Of a DNA stretch of 15,155 nucleotides, positions 1 to 7,393 are shown one piece after another (the stretch's first letter is position 1; every line of letters begins with the position of its first letter). The notes under the pieces are model-generated. The model searched no databases. It had not been told where the DNA came from and saw nothing but the letters and a program-made list of their open reading frames with translations. The position numbers were made by a program, and so were the translations under genes. This DNA is from CAYUCY01 sp964443525 (GTDB lineage: Bacteria > Pseudomonadota > Alphaproteobacteria > Caedimonadales > Caedimonadaceae): positions 1-15,155 of the forward strand of contig CAYUCY010000036.1 in the NCBI GenBank assembly GCA_964443525.1. Direction: 5' to 3'.

Positions 1-45
1 GATGTTACAGTGCGGCTTGCTCCTCGAAAATTTTTCCTTTGCCAT
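1..45 (-). CDS. tuf: Elongation factor Tu, N-terminal fragment (cut by window edge)
   Basis: Only the first 15 codons are in the window, reading MAKEKFSRSKPHCNI. This is the conserved EF-Tu N-terminus just before the GTPase P-loop region. EF-Tu is the GTPase that delivers aminoacyl-tRNA to the ribosomal A site in the cytoplasm. The ATG (positions 45-43) is preceded by a Shine-Dalgarno AAGGA about 7 nt upstream. It follows fusA by 29 nt, the normal last position of the str operon (rpsL-rpsG-fusA-tuf), and is presumably co-transcribed. It is a different gene copy from the tuf 3' end at the other edge of the window. Confidence 0.95.
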   Translation of the reverse strand, partial: MAKEKFSRSKPHCNI

Positions 46-74
46 GGTCTTATCCTTTCCTTAACTCTATAAAT

Positions 75-2150
75 TTAAGCGTTCTTTGCAGAAATTTCAT
101 CTGCAACGTTTTGAGGCACCTGCTCATAATGGTCGAACTGCATGGTGAACTGCGCGCGGCCTTGGCTCATGGAACGCAAGGTGTTTACATATCCAAAAAG
201 GTTTGCAAGAGGCACCATTGCATTGACAACACGTGCATTTCCGCGTTGGTCCATACCGCTGACCTGACCGCGACGACTGTTTAAGTCACCGATCACATCA
301 CCCATGTATTCTTCCGGCGTTACGACTTCGACCTTCATCATCGGCTCAAGAAGCTTCGGCGCACAAGACTTGATGCCTTCACGAAAGGCTGCACGCGCCG
401 CGATCTCAAATGCAAGCACGCTGGAGTCCACATCGTGGTACGCACCGTCTATGAGCGTTGCCTTAAAATCAATCATCGGGAAGCCCGCAATCACACCTGT
501 TTCAAGAGCAGATTTCAACCCTTTCTCGACACCGGGGATGTACTCCTTCGGAACAGAACCACCGACGATCTGACTTTCAAATTGAAAACCGGAACCGGGT
601 TCAAGGGGCTCAAAATCAATGATGACCCGCGCGAATTGTCCCGCACCACCTGATTGCTTCTTGTGCGTGTAATCAACCTTATTCTTTTTCGTAATAGTTT
701 CACGATATGCCACTTTAGGCTGTCCGACGTTACACTCGACTTTAAAGTCGCGACGCAGGAGGTCGACCTTAATTTCAAGGTGAAGCTCACCCATTCCCTT
801 GATGACGGTTTGACCACTTTCATGATCTGTTGTCACTCTGAAAGAAGGGTCTTCCTGAGCAAGACGAGAAAGAGCAAGCCCCATTTTTTCCTGGTCAGCT
901 TTTGATTTAGGCTCGATCGCAATCTCAATGACAGGATCTGGAAATTCCATCCGCTCAAGAACAACAGGCTTGGACGGATCACAGAGTGTCTCTCCGGTCG
1001 TTGTTTCTTTAAGGCCACAAATGGCAACGATGTCACCCGCATGGGCTTCTTTAATATCTTCGCGGCTGTTTGCGTGCATTAAAAGCATACGACCAACGCG
1101 TTCTTTCTTATCCTTTACTGAGTTCAAGACCGTCGATCCACTTATTAACGTTCCTGAATAAATACGGGTAAAAGTAAGAGATCCTACGAAAGGATCGGTC
1201 ATAATTTTAAAGGCAAGGGCCGCAAAGGGTTCCTCATCGGACGGCTTACGCAAGATTTCCTTTTCACCGCTGTAGTCGGTCCCACGAACCGCCTCCACAT
1301 CAACCGGTGACGGTAAAAAGTCAACGACGGCGTCTAGAAGCGGTTGAACACCTTTGTTTTTGAAAGCGGATCCGCACAAAACAGGAACGAATGAACTGCT
1401 CAATGTTCCTTTTCGAATACACTTTTTCAATGTTTCAGCTGATGGCTCTTCGCCGTTAAGATAAGCCTCAAGGGCCGTATCATCCTGTTCAACAGCAAGC
1501 TCAACGAGCTTTGTCCTATACTCTTGCGCTTTTGCCTGAAGATCAGCAGGAATCTCTTCCTCAACAAATTCAGCCCCCAAGCTTTCGTCTTTCCAACGAA
1601 TCGACTTCATCTTGACCAAGTCAACAACACCTGTAAAATCGGACTCGGAGCCGACAGGAAGCTGAATCACGAGTGGTGTTGCGCCGAGACGATCAATGAT
1701 CATGTCAACGGTCCGATAGAAGTTAGCGCCGATGCGATCCATCTTGTTGACAAAGCAAATCCGCGGCACATTATACTTGTCCGCCTGACGCCATACGGTC
1801 TCTGATTGAGGTTCAACACCTGCAACAGAGTCGAAAACTGCAACAGCACCGTCAAGAACGCGCAAAGAGCGCTCGACCTCAATCGTAAAGTCGACGTGTC
1901 CGGGCGTGTCGATAATGTTAATCCGGTGATCTCTCCAGAAACAGGTTGTTGCAGCGGACGTAATCGTAATACCGCGCTCTTGCTCCTGCTCCATCCAGTC
2001 CATGGTGGCCGCACCCTCGTGCACCTCACCGATTTTGTAGGATTTTCCGGTATAATAGAGAACACGCTCGGTCGTTGTCGTTTTACCCGCATCAATGTGG
2101 GCCATAATACCGATATTGCGGTAGCGTGCGATTGGGGTTGTTCTTGCCAT
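75..2150 (-). CDS. fusA: Elongation factor G
   Basis: A 691-residue EF-G, within the usual 690-705 range. EF-G is the cytoplasmic GTPase that drives tRNA-mRNA translocation and, with ribosome recycling factor, helps split ribosomes. The GTPase motifs are intact: P-loop AHIDAGKT (17-24), switch I RGITI (59-63), DTPGH (81-85) and NKMD (135-138). The rest carries the expected domains II-V, including GMGELHLEI in domain III. The ATG start gives the canonical N-terminus MARTTPIARYRNIGIMAHIDAG and has an upstream AAGG. The gene lies 18 nt after rpsG and 29 nt before tuf in the str operon. Nothing is odd in the active-site motifs. Confidence 0.98.
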   Translation of the reverse strand: MARTTPIARYRNIGIMAHIDAGKTTTTERVLYYTGKSYKIGEVHEGAATMDWMEQEQERGITITSAATTCFWRDHRINIIDTPGHVDFTIEVERSLRVLDGAVAVFDSVAGVEPQSETVWRQADKYNVPRICFVNKMDRIGANFYRTVDMIIDRLGATPLVIQLPVGSESDFTGVVDLVKMKSIRWKDESLGAEFVEEEIPADLQAKAQEYRTKLVELAVEQDDTALEAYLNGEEPSAETLKKCIRKGTLSSSFVPVLCGSAFKNKGVQPLLDAVVDFLPSPVDVEAVRGTDYSGEKEILRKPSDEEPFAALAFKIMTDPFVGSLTFTRIYSGTLISGSTVLNSVKDKKERVGRMLLMHANSREDIKEAHAGDIVAICGLKETTTGETLCDPSKPVVLERMEFPDPVIEIAIEPKSKADQEKMGLALSRLAQEDPSFRVTTDHESGQTVIKGMGELHLEIKVDLLRRDFKVECNVGQPKVAYRETITKKNKVDYTHKKQSGGAGQFARVIIDFEPLEPGSGFQFESQIVGGSVPKEYIPGVEKGLKSALETGVIAGFPMIDFKATLIDGAYHDVDSSVLAFEIAARAAFREGIKSCAPKLLEPMMKVEVVTPEEYMGDVIGDLNSRRGQVSGMDQRGNARVVNAMVPLANLFGYVNTLRSMSQGRAQFTMQFDHYEQVPQNVADEISAKNA

Positions 2151-2168
2151 TTTAATTTACCTTATTTC

Positions 2169-2639
2169 CTACCAACGATAATGTGCGAATGCCTTGTTTG
2201 CTTCTGCCATACGGTGCGTGTCTTCGCGCTTCTTGATCGCATTACCGCGATTTTGGGACGCATCCAGCAGCTCTCCTGCTAGAGAGTCCGTCATGGTCTT
2301 CTCGGAACGACCGCGTGCGGCATCATTGATCCAACGAATCGCCAAAGCCTGAGCTCGCTCCGCCCGAACCTCGACCGGAACCTGGTATGTGGCACCGCCG
2401 ACGCGACGAGAACGCACTTCTAAAGCGGGTTTCGCATTGTCGATCGCCTGATGAAAAAGCTCAACGGGATCCTTCCCGGTCTTTTTCTGAATCGTCTCGA
2501 ACGCGCCATAGACAATCCGCTCTGCTACGGATTTCTTGCCGCGACGCATGACATTATTAATAAACTTTGTAATGATGATGTCACCGAACTTTGCGTCGGG
2601 GAAAACTTCACGCTTTTCTGCTGCACGTCTACGCGCCAT
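2169..2639 (-). CDS. rpsG: 30S ribosomal protein uS7
   Basis: A 156-residue uS7, full length for the family. It is a primary 16S rRNA binding protein that nucleates assembly of the 30S head and lies near the E site. The N-terminus MARRRAAEKREVFPDAKFGD and the central VGGATYQVPVEV are typical; the C-terminal HYRW is the form common in alphaproteobacteria. The start is fixed by TAGGAG 8 nt upstream of the ATG, and that TAG is also the rpsL stop codon. In Escherichia coli S7 is the translational repressor of the str operon. I cannot identify its binding site here, and the rpsL-rpsG spacer is only 12 nt, much shorter than the E. coli site. Confidence 0.97.
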   Translation of the reverse strand: MARRRAAEKREVFPDAKFGDIIITKFINNVMRRGKKSVAERIVYGAFETIQKKTGKDPVELFHQAIDNAKPALEVRSRRVGGATYQVPVEVRAERAQALAIRWINDAARGRSEKTMTDSLAGELLDASQNRGNAIKKREDTHRMAEANKAFAHYRW

Positions 2640-2651
2640 TGAACTCTACTC

Positions 2652-3023
2652 CTACTTAGGTCTTTTCGTACCGTACTTGGAACGGCCTTGCTTACGATTT
2701 TGGACACCTTGAGTATCCAAGGTACCGCGAATAATGTGATACCGAACACCAGGCAAGTCGGGAACACGACCGCCGCGAATCATAACGACCGAGTGCTCTT
2801 GCAGGTTATGCCCTTCTCCCGGGATATATCCGGTCACTTCAAAGCCGTTGGTCAAACGAATACGTGCAATCTTACGAAGAGCCGAGTTCGGCTTTTTCGG
2901 GGTTGTCGTCGTCACACGCGTACAAACGCCCCGCTTTTGCGGACAAGCTTGCATCGCAGGGACCTTGTTGCGGGCTTTAATTACTTCCCGTGGCTTGCGA
3001 ATTAATTGGTTAATTGTAGGCAT
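2652..3023 (-). CDS. rpsL: 30S ribosomal protein uS12
   Basis: A 123-residue uS12, full length and the first gene of the str operon. It sits at the decoding centre and affects accuracy and streptomycin response. The N-terminus MPTINQLIRKPR, the loop TTTPKKPNSALRK (39-51, with Lys43 conserved), the GEGHNLQEHS segment and the KYGTKRPK C-terminus are all recognisable. One residue is unusual: the second loop reads GGRVPDLPGVRYH, so position 88 (counting Met as 1) is Pro, codon CCC at 2762-2760. Most bacteria, including E. coli, have Lys there. The start has AAGGA about 9 nt upstream. A candidate promoter at 3146-3174 lies in the 185-nt leader. Confidence 0.97.
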   Translation of the reverse strand: MPTINQLIRKPREVIKARNKVPAMQACPQKRGVCTRVTTTTPKKPNSALRKIARIRLTNGFEVTGYIPGEGHNLQEHSVVMIRGGRVPDLPGVRYHIIRGTLDTQGVQNRKQGRSKYGTKRPK

Positions 3024-3145
3024 AAAGCCAGTTCCTTTCTTTCGTCACTCAGTACTCTAAAAATTAGTTGCGCCCTCTTTCTTACATGAGGATTCACAGA
3101 AAAACAAGAGTTCATTCGCGATCAAATATTACTTATTGTCGCGGA

Positions 3146-3174
3146 ATGATAATCTTCGAGGAGATTCTCGTCAA
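3146..3174 (-). promoter_or_regulatory. Candidate sigma-70 promoter for rpsL-rpsG-fusA-tuf
   Basis: On the minus strand there is a -35 box TTGACG (3174-3169), a 17-nt spacer, and a -10 box TATCAT (3151-3146). These match the consensus at 5 of 6 and 5 of 6 positions with ideal spacing. Transcription would start near 3139, giving a leader of about 115 nt before rpsL. A separate str promoter downstream of rpoC is plausible. This is a prediction from motif match only. Confidence 0.5.
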
Positions 3175-3201
3175 GGCTTGATTCACGAGAATCTCCTCGA
3201 A
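3155..3201. repeat. Perfect 17-bp inverted repeat between rpoC and rpsL
   Basis: The arms are 3155-3171 (TTCGAGGAGATTCTCGT) and 3185-3201 (its exact reverse complement), with a 13-nt loop. In rpoC read-through RNA it would form a strong hairpin 8 nt after the stop codon. It lacks a following U-tract on the minus strand, so it is not a textbook intrinsic terminator. One arm falls in the spacer of the candidate rpsL promoter and the loop holds most of its -35 box. It could therefore act as a 3'-end stabiliser, an attenuator or a DNA operator. Confidence 0.85.
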
Positions 3202-3208
3202 ATTTCTT

Positions 3209-6200
3209 CTACGCGGACGACGTAGCGCCGGATTGCCCCTCTCCTCCGTCAGAAGAAGACTGGCTTTCTCTTTTTGCAAGTTCCGCCAGGTCCTGCTTTT
3301 GAGCAACTCTGCGAAGATTGTTGATCACGCTACCCGTTCCGGCCGGGATCAAACGGCCCACGATAATGTTCTCCTTGAGACCGACTAAAGCATCAATCTT
3401 ACCGGCCACGGCCGCTTCCGTCAGAACTCGGGTCGTATCCTGGAAAGAGGCCGCTGAGAAGAAGGACGCCGTCTGGAGAGAAGCCTTCGTAATTCCCTGC
3501 AAAACGGAATGTCCCGTCGCAATTCTTTTGCCTGCAGCTTCCAGCTTCTGGTTAATGAACTCGAATTCCTTGCGGTCAATGTGCTCACCGACCAGGAACA
3601 TACTATCACCGGGCTCGTCGATCTCGATCTTCTGCAGCATTTGACGTGCAATCACCTCAATGTGCTTATCGTTAATCTTCACACCTTGCAAACGATAAAC
3701 TTCCTGAATCTCATTGATGAGATACTGAGCAAGAGCCTCAATGCCCATAATGCGAAGAATGTCATGGGGGGCTGGATTTCCATCCACGATCGTCTCACCA
3801 CGCTTCACAAAGTCTCCTTCGAAAACTGTAACGTGGCGACCCTTTGGAATCATATACTCAATGGGCTCCCCTTTGCCTTCGATCGGAACAACGCGAATCC
3901 GACGCTTGGTTTTGTAGTCTTTTCCGAATTCAACACGACCGTCAATCTCGCTGATGATTGCGTGATCTTTCGGCATCCGTGCTTCGAAAAGTTCGGCAAC
4001 GCGCGGCAAACCACCGGTGATGTCTCTTGTTTTAGAGCTTTCACGCGGGATACGGGCGATAATATCTCCGGCCTTCACCTGAACCCCATTCTCCGTGTTC
4101 AAAATGGCATCAACAGGGAGGAAGTAACGGGCTTCAACTCCCGTCGGCAATATAAGAGCATTCCCCTTCTTGTCGCGAATGGACAGGCGCGGCTTCAAGT
4201 TTGCACCACGAGGCTGTTGACGCCAATCGATAATGACGCGGCTTGAGATACCGGTCGTCTCATCCATCTGTTCACGCATCGACACGCCGTCGACCAAATC
4301 GACGAAGTGGCAGATACCGTCGATCTCAGTGATAATCGGCATGGTAAAGGGATCCCACTCAGCAAGCTTTTGTCCTTTGGAAACTTTTGCATCTTGATCC
4401 ACGAGAAGCTTAGATCCGTAAGGAACCTTATAACGCGCACGTTCGCGACCTTTTGCATCTTTAACGGCAATCTCGCAATAACGGCTCATCACAATAAGAA
4501 CGCCCTCGGAGTTCGTCACAACGTTTCTGTTCTTGATGTCTATCTTTCCGTCGAGAGCTGCTTCAACGCTGGATTTCTCGCCTGCACCTTGAGCCGTTCC
4601 ACCGATGTGGAAGGTTCTCATGGTCAGCTGCGTTCCAGGCTCACCGATGGATTGGGCCGCAATCACCCCGACAGCCTCCCCGATATTAACCCGGGTTCCG
4701 CGTGCAAGATCGCGACCGTAGCAGGTCCCGCAAACACCGACGTCAGCCTCACAGGTGAGAACGGAGCGGATTTGAATTTCATCGATTCCCAAGGTCTCGA
4801 TGCGCTCTGCCGTCATTTCGTCCACAATTTCGTCTTTCTTGATGATCACCTCATCGGTGGCCGGATCAAGAATGTCTTCCAGCACGGTACGTCCCAAAAT
4901 ACGTTCGGAAAGTGGCGTCAGGACTTCGCCCCCTTCAACGATCGCGCGGACGACAATCCCTTTATTGGTTCCGCAATCTTCCGTGGTGATGACCACATCC
5001 TGCGCAACGTCAACGAGACGACGGGTCAGGTATCCGGAGTTTGCCGTCTTTAACGCGGTGTCGGAGAGACCCTTTCGGGCGCCGTGAGTCGAGTTAAAGT
5101 ACTCGGACACGTTCAGACCTTCCTTAAAGTTGGAGATCACGGGCGTCTCAATAATCTCACCCGACGGCTTAGCCATCAATCCGCGCATACCGGCAAGCTG
5201 CTTCATTTGTGCAGCTGAACCACGCGCACCTGAATGAGCCATCATGTAGACGGAGTTGATCGGTTTCCCGGCCTCGATGGCGGAAATGCCCTTCATCATG
5301 GCTTGCGCAACTTTTTCTGTACACTGAGCCCAAGCGTCAACCACCTTGTTATATTTCTCACCTTGAGTGATCAAGCCATCCAGGTATTGCTGTTCGTACT
5401 TGGCCACCATCTCGTGAGTATCGTTAACAAGTTTTTCTTTCTCTGTAGGAATGATAAGATCATCTTTACCGAAAGAAACACCGGCTTTCGTTGCATGTTT
5501 AAAGCCGAGAGCCATCATCCGATCCGAAAAGATAACCGATTCTTTTTGCCCGCAATAGCGATAGACAACATCGATCAGCTTTGAAATTTCCTTGCTGGTG
5601 AGTTGTTGGTTCACCAGGTCAAATTTCAATTGAGGATGACGCGGCAATAACTCGGACAAAAGCATACGACCCGGTGTTGTTTCAACCGTTTTCGTATATT
5701 TAGCGCCGTTCTCATCAACACCACGATAGCGAGCCTTAACCTTCGCATGAAGAGAAACTTCACCTGCAGCAAGCGCCTGTTCGATTTCCCCTACATCCGC
5801 AAAAGCCATCCCCTCTCCTTTCTCGCCGTCACGCATGATGGTGAGATAGTAAAGACCCAACACGACGTCCTTGGTCGGGTTGATGATCGGCTTACCGCTT
5901 GCAGGGCTGAGAATGTTGTTTGTCGACATCATCAAAACACGCGCTTCCAGCTGAGCCTCAACGGATAACGGGACGTGAACGGCCATCTGGTCGCCGTCAA
6001 AGTCTGCATTAAAGGCTGTACAGACGAGCGGGTGAAGCTGAATCGCCTTCCCTTCGACCAGTACTGGCTCAAAGGCTTGAATACCCAACCTGTGGAGCGT
6101 CGGCGCACGATTCAAAAGAACGGGGTGTTCACGAATGACTTCTTCGAGGATATCCCATACCTCGGGACGCTCACGCTCAACCATGCGCTTGGCGGCCTTG

Positions 6201-7384
6201 ATAGTCGTTGCTAACCCATACCGCTCAAGACGGGAGTATACGAAAGGTTTGAAAAGCTCAAGCGCCATCCGCTTCGGCAAGCCACATTGATGGAGCTTAA
6301 GATCGGGACCCACGACGATCACGGAACGACCAGAGTAGTCGACGCGCTTACCGAGCAAGTTCTGACGAAAACGTCCTTGCTTCCCTTTGAGCATATCCGC
6401 CAAAGATTTCAAAGGACGCTTATTGGTTCCGGCAATCGGACGCGCCCGACGACTGTTATCAAAGAGAGCATCCACGGACTCTTGCAACATCCGCTTTTCA
6501 TTGCGAATGATGATGTCAGGGGCACGCAGCTCGATAAGGCGCTTCAAGCGGTTATTTCTGTTAATAACACGTCGATACAAGTCGTTTAGGTCGGATGTTG
6601 CAAAACGACCTCCGTCAAGAGGAACAAGAGGACGAATTTCAGGCGGAATAACGGGAAGCACATCCAGAACCATCCATTCGGGACGCGCACCTGATTCAAG
6701 AAACGCCTCAACATTCTTCAGTCTCTTAACGATCTTCTTTCGGCGCATCTCAGGTGGATTCGATTCTAATTCCTCACGAAGCTGTTTCTGCTCTTCTTCC
6801 ACATTGATGGAGGTAAGCATTTTTTTAATGGCTTCTGCACCGATTGAGGCCGTAAAGGCTTCCTCACCGAATTCATCTTGCGCTTCGATATACTCTTCTT
6901 CCGAGAGTAATTGACGGCTTTTAAGAGGCGTCAAGCCCGGTTCAAGGACAATGTAATTCTCAAAGTAGAGAACCTTTTCCATATCCTTGATGGTCATATC
7001 AAGAAGCGTGGCAACACGGCTCGGCATGGCTTTCGTAAACCAAATATGGGCCACGGGCGCCGCAAGCTCGATATGCCCCATTCTTTCACGTCGAACCTTT
7101 GCCAGCGTCACTTCAACGCCGCACTTCTCGCAGATAATACCGCGATACTTCATGCGCTTGTACTTACCGCACAGACATTCGTAATCCTTAACAGGACCGA
7201 AAATACGCGCACAGAAAAGGCCATCCCGTTCAGGCTTAAAGGTTCGGTAATTGATGGTTTCGGGTTTTTTCACCTCACCGAATGACCAAGAGCGAATCCG
7301 CTCGGGACTTGCGATTGAGATCCGCAAGAAGTCAAAGCTCCCAGGGTTTTTGACTTGTCCGAAGAAGTTTGTCAATGGATTCAT
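3209..7384 (-). CDS. rpoC: DNA-directed RNA polymerase subunit beta'
   Basis: A 1391-residue beta' subunit, unsplit and of alphaproteobacterial length. With beta it forms the polymerase catalytic cleft. The N-terminal zinc ribbon cysteines are at 70, 72, 85 and 88. The absolutely conserved magnesium-binding motif NADFDGD is at 459-465. The bridge helix is around 767-800 (GARKGLSDTALKTANSGYLT), the second zinc site uses Cys804, 878, 885 and 888, and the trigger loop lies around 903-930 (GEAVGVIAAQSIGEPGTQ). The C-terminal 25 residues are Ser/Gly-rich and look disordered. The ATG is 9 nt after the rpoB stop, and its Shine-Dalgarno overlaps that stop (TAGGAG), which suggests coupled translation and matched subunit supply. 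It ends in TAG. Confidence 0.98.
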   Translation of the reverse strand: MNPLTNFFGQVKNPGSFDFLRISIASPERIRSWSFGEVKKPETINYRTFKPERDGLFCARIFGPVKDYECLCGKYKRMKYRGIICEKCGVEVTLAKVRRERMGHIELAAPVAHIWFTKAMPSRVATLLDMTIKDMEKVLYFENYIVLEPGLTPLKSRQLLSEEEYIEAQDEFGEEAFTASIGAEAIKKMLTSINVEEEQKQLREELESNPPEMRRKKIVKRLKNVEAFLESGARPEWMVLDVLPVIPPEIRPLVPLDGGRFATSDLNDLYRRVINRNNRLKRLIELRAPDIIIRNEKRMLQESVDALFDNSRRARPIAGTNKRPLKSLADMLKGKQGRFRQNLLGKRVDYSGRSVIVVGPDLKLHQCGLPKRMALELFKPFVYSRLERYGLATTIKAAKRMVERERPEVWDILEEVIREHPVLLNRAPTLHRLGIQAFEPVLVEGKAIQLHPLVCTAFNADFDGDQMAVHVPLSVEAQLEARVLMMSTNNILSPASGKPIINPTKDVVLGLYYLTIMRDGEKGEGMAFADVGEIEQALAAGEVSLHAKVKARYRGVDENGAKYTKTVETTPGRMLLSELLPRHPQLKFDLVNQQLTSKEISKLIDVVYRYCGQKESVIFSDRMMALGFKHATKAGVSFGKDDLIIPTEKEKLVNDTHEMVAKYEQQYLDGLITQGEKYNKVVDAWAQCTEKVAQAMMKGISAIEAGKPINSVYMMAHSGARGSAAQMKQLAGMRGLMAKPSGEIIETPVISNFKEGLNVSEYFNSTHGARKGLSDTALKTANSGYLTRRLVDVAQDVVITTEDCGTNKGIVVRAIVEGGEVLTPLSERILGRTVLEDILDPATDEVIIKKDEIVDEMTAERIETLGIDEIQIRSVLTCEADVGVCGTCYGRDLARGTRVNIGEAVGVIAAQSIGEPGTQLTMRTFHIGGTAQGAGEKSSVEAALDGKIDIKNRNVVTNSEGVLIVMSRYCEIAVKDAKGRERARYKVPYGSKLLVDQDAKVSKGQKLAEWDPFTMPIITEIDGICHFVDLVDGVSMREQMDETTGISSRVIIDWRQQPRGANLKPRLSIRDKKGNALILPTGVEARYFLPVDAILNTENGVQVKAGDIIARIPRESSKTRDITGGLPRVAELFEARMPKDHAIISEIDGRVEFGKDYKTKRRIRVVPIEGKGEPIEYMIPKGRHVTVFEGDFVKRGETIVDGNPAPHDILRIMGIEALAQYLINEIQEVYRLQGVKINDKHIEVIARQMLQKIEIDEPGDSMFLVGEHIDRKEFEFINQKLEAAGKRIATGHSVLQGITKASLQTASFFSAASFQDTTRVLTEAAVAGKIDALVGLKENIIVGRLIPAGTGSVINNLRRVAQKQDLAELAKRESQSSSDGGEGQSGATSSA

Positions 7385-7393
7385 GCCTTACTC

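Larger units (their letters stand above)
3024..3208 (-). other. rpoC-rpsL intergenic region (str operon leader)
   Basis: This 185-nt spacer is one of the three longest non-coding stretches in the window. In transcription order it holds a perfect 17-bp inverted repeat starting 8 nt after the rpoC stop, a sigma-70-like promoter overlapping that repeat, about 115 nt of AT-rich untranslated leader, and the rpsL ribosome-binding site. I see no open reading frame or tRNA in it. Confidence 0.8.

Noticed and set aside
1806..2282. Plus-strand frame of 158 codons crossing the fusA-rpsG junction
   Set aside because: It overlaps the conserved ends of two real genes on the other strand and resembles nothing known.
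3155..3201. Textbook intrinsic terminator after rpoC
   Set aside because: The stem is strong, but no U-run follows it on the coding strand; kept only as an inverted repeat with possible regulatory roles.
3509..5053. Plus-strand open frames of about 245 and 248 codons opposite rpoC
   Set aside because: They lie entirely antisense to the highly conserved rpoC, have no recognisable protein features and no plausible start signals. They are shadows caused by the codon bias of the opposite strand.
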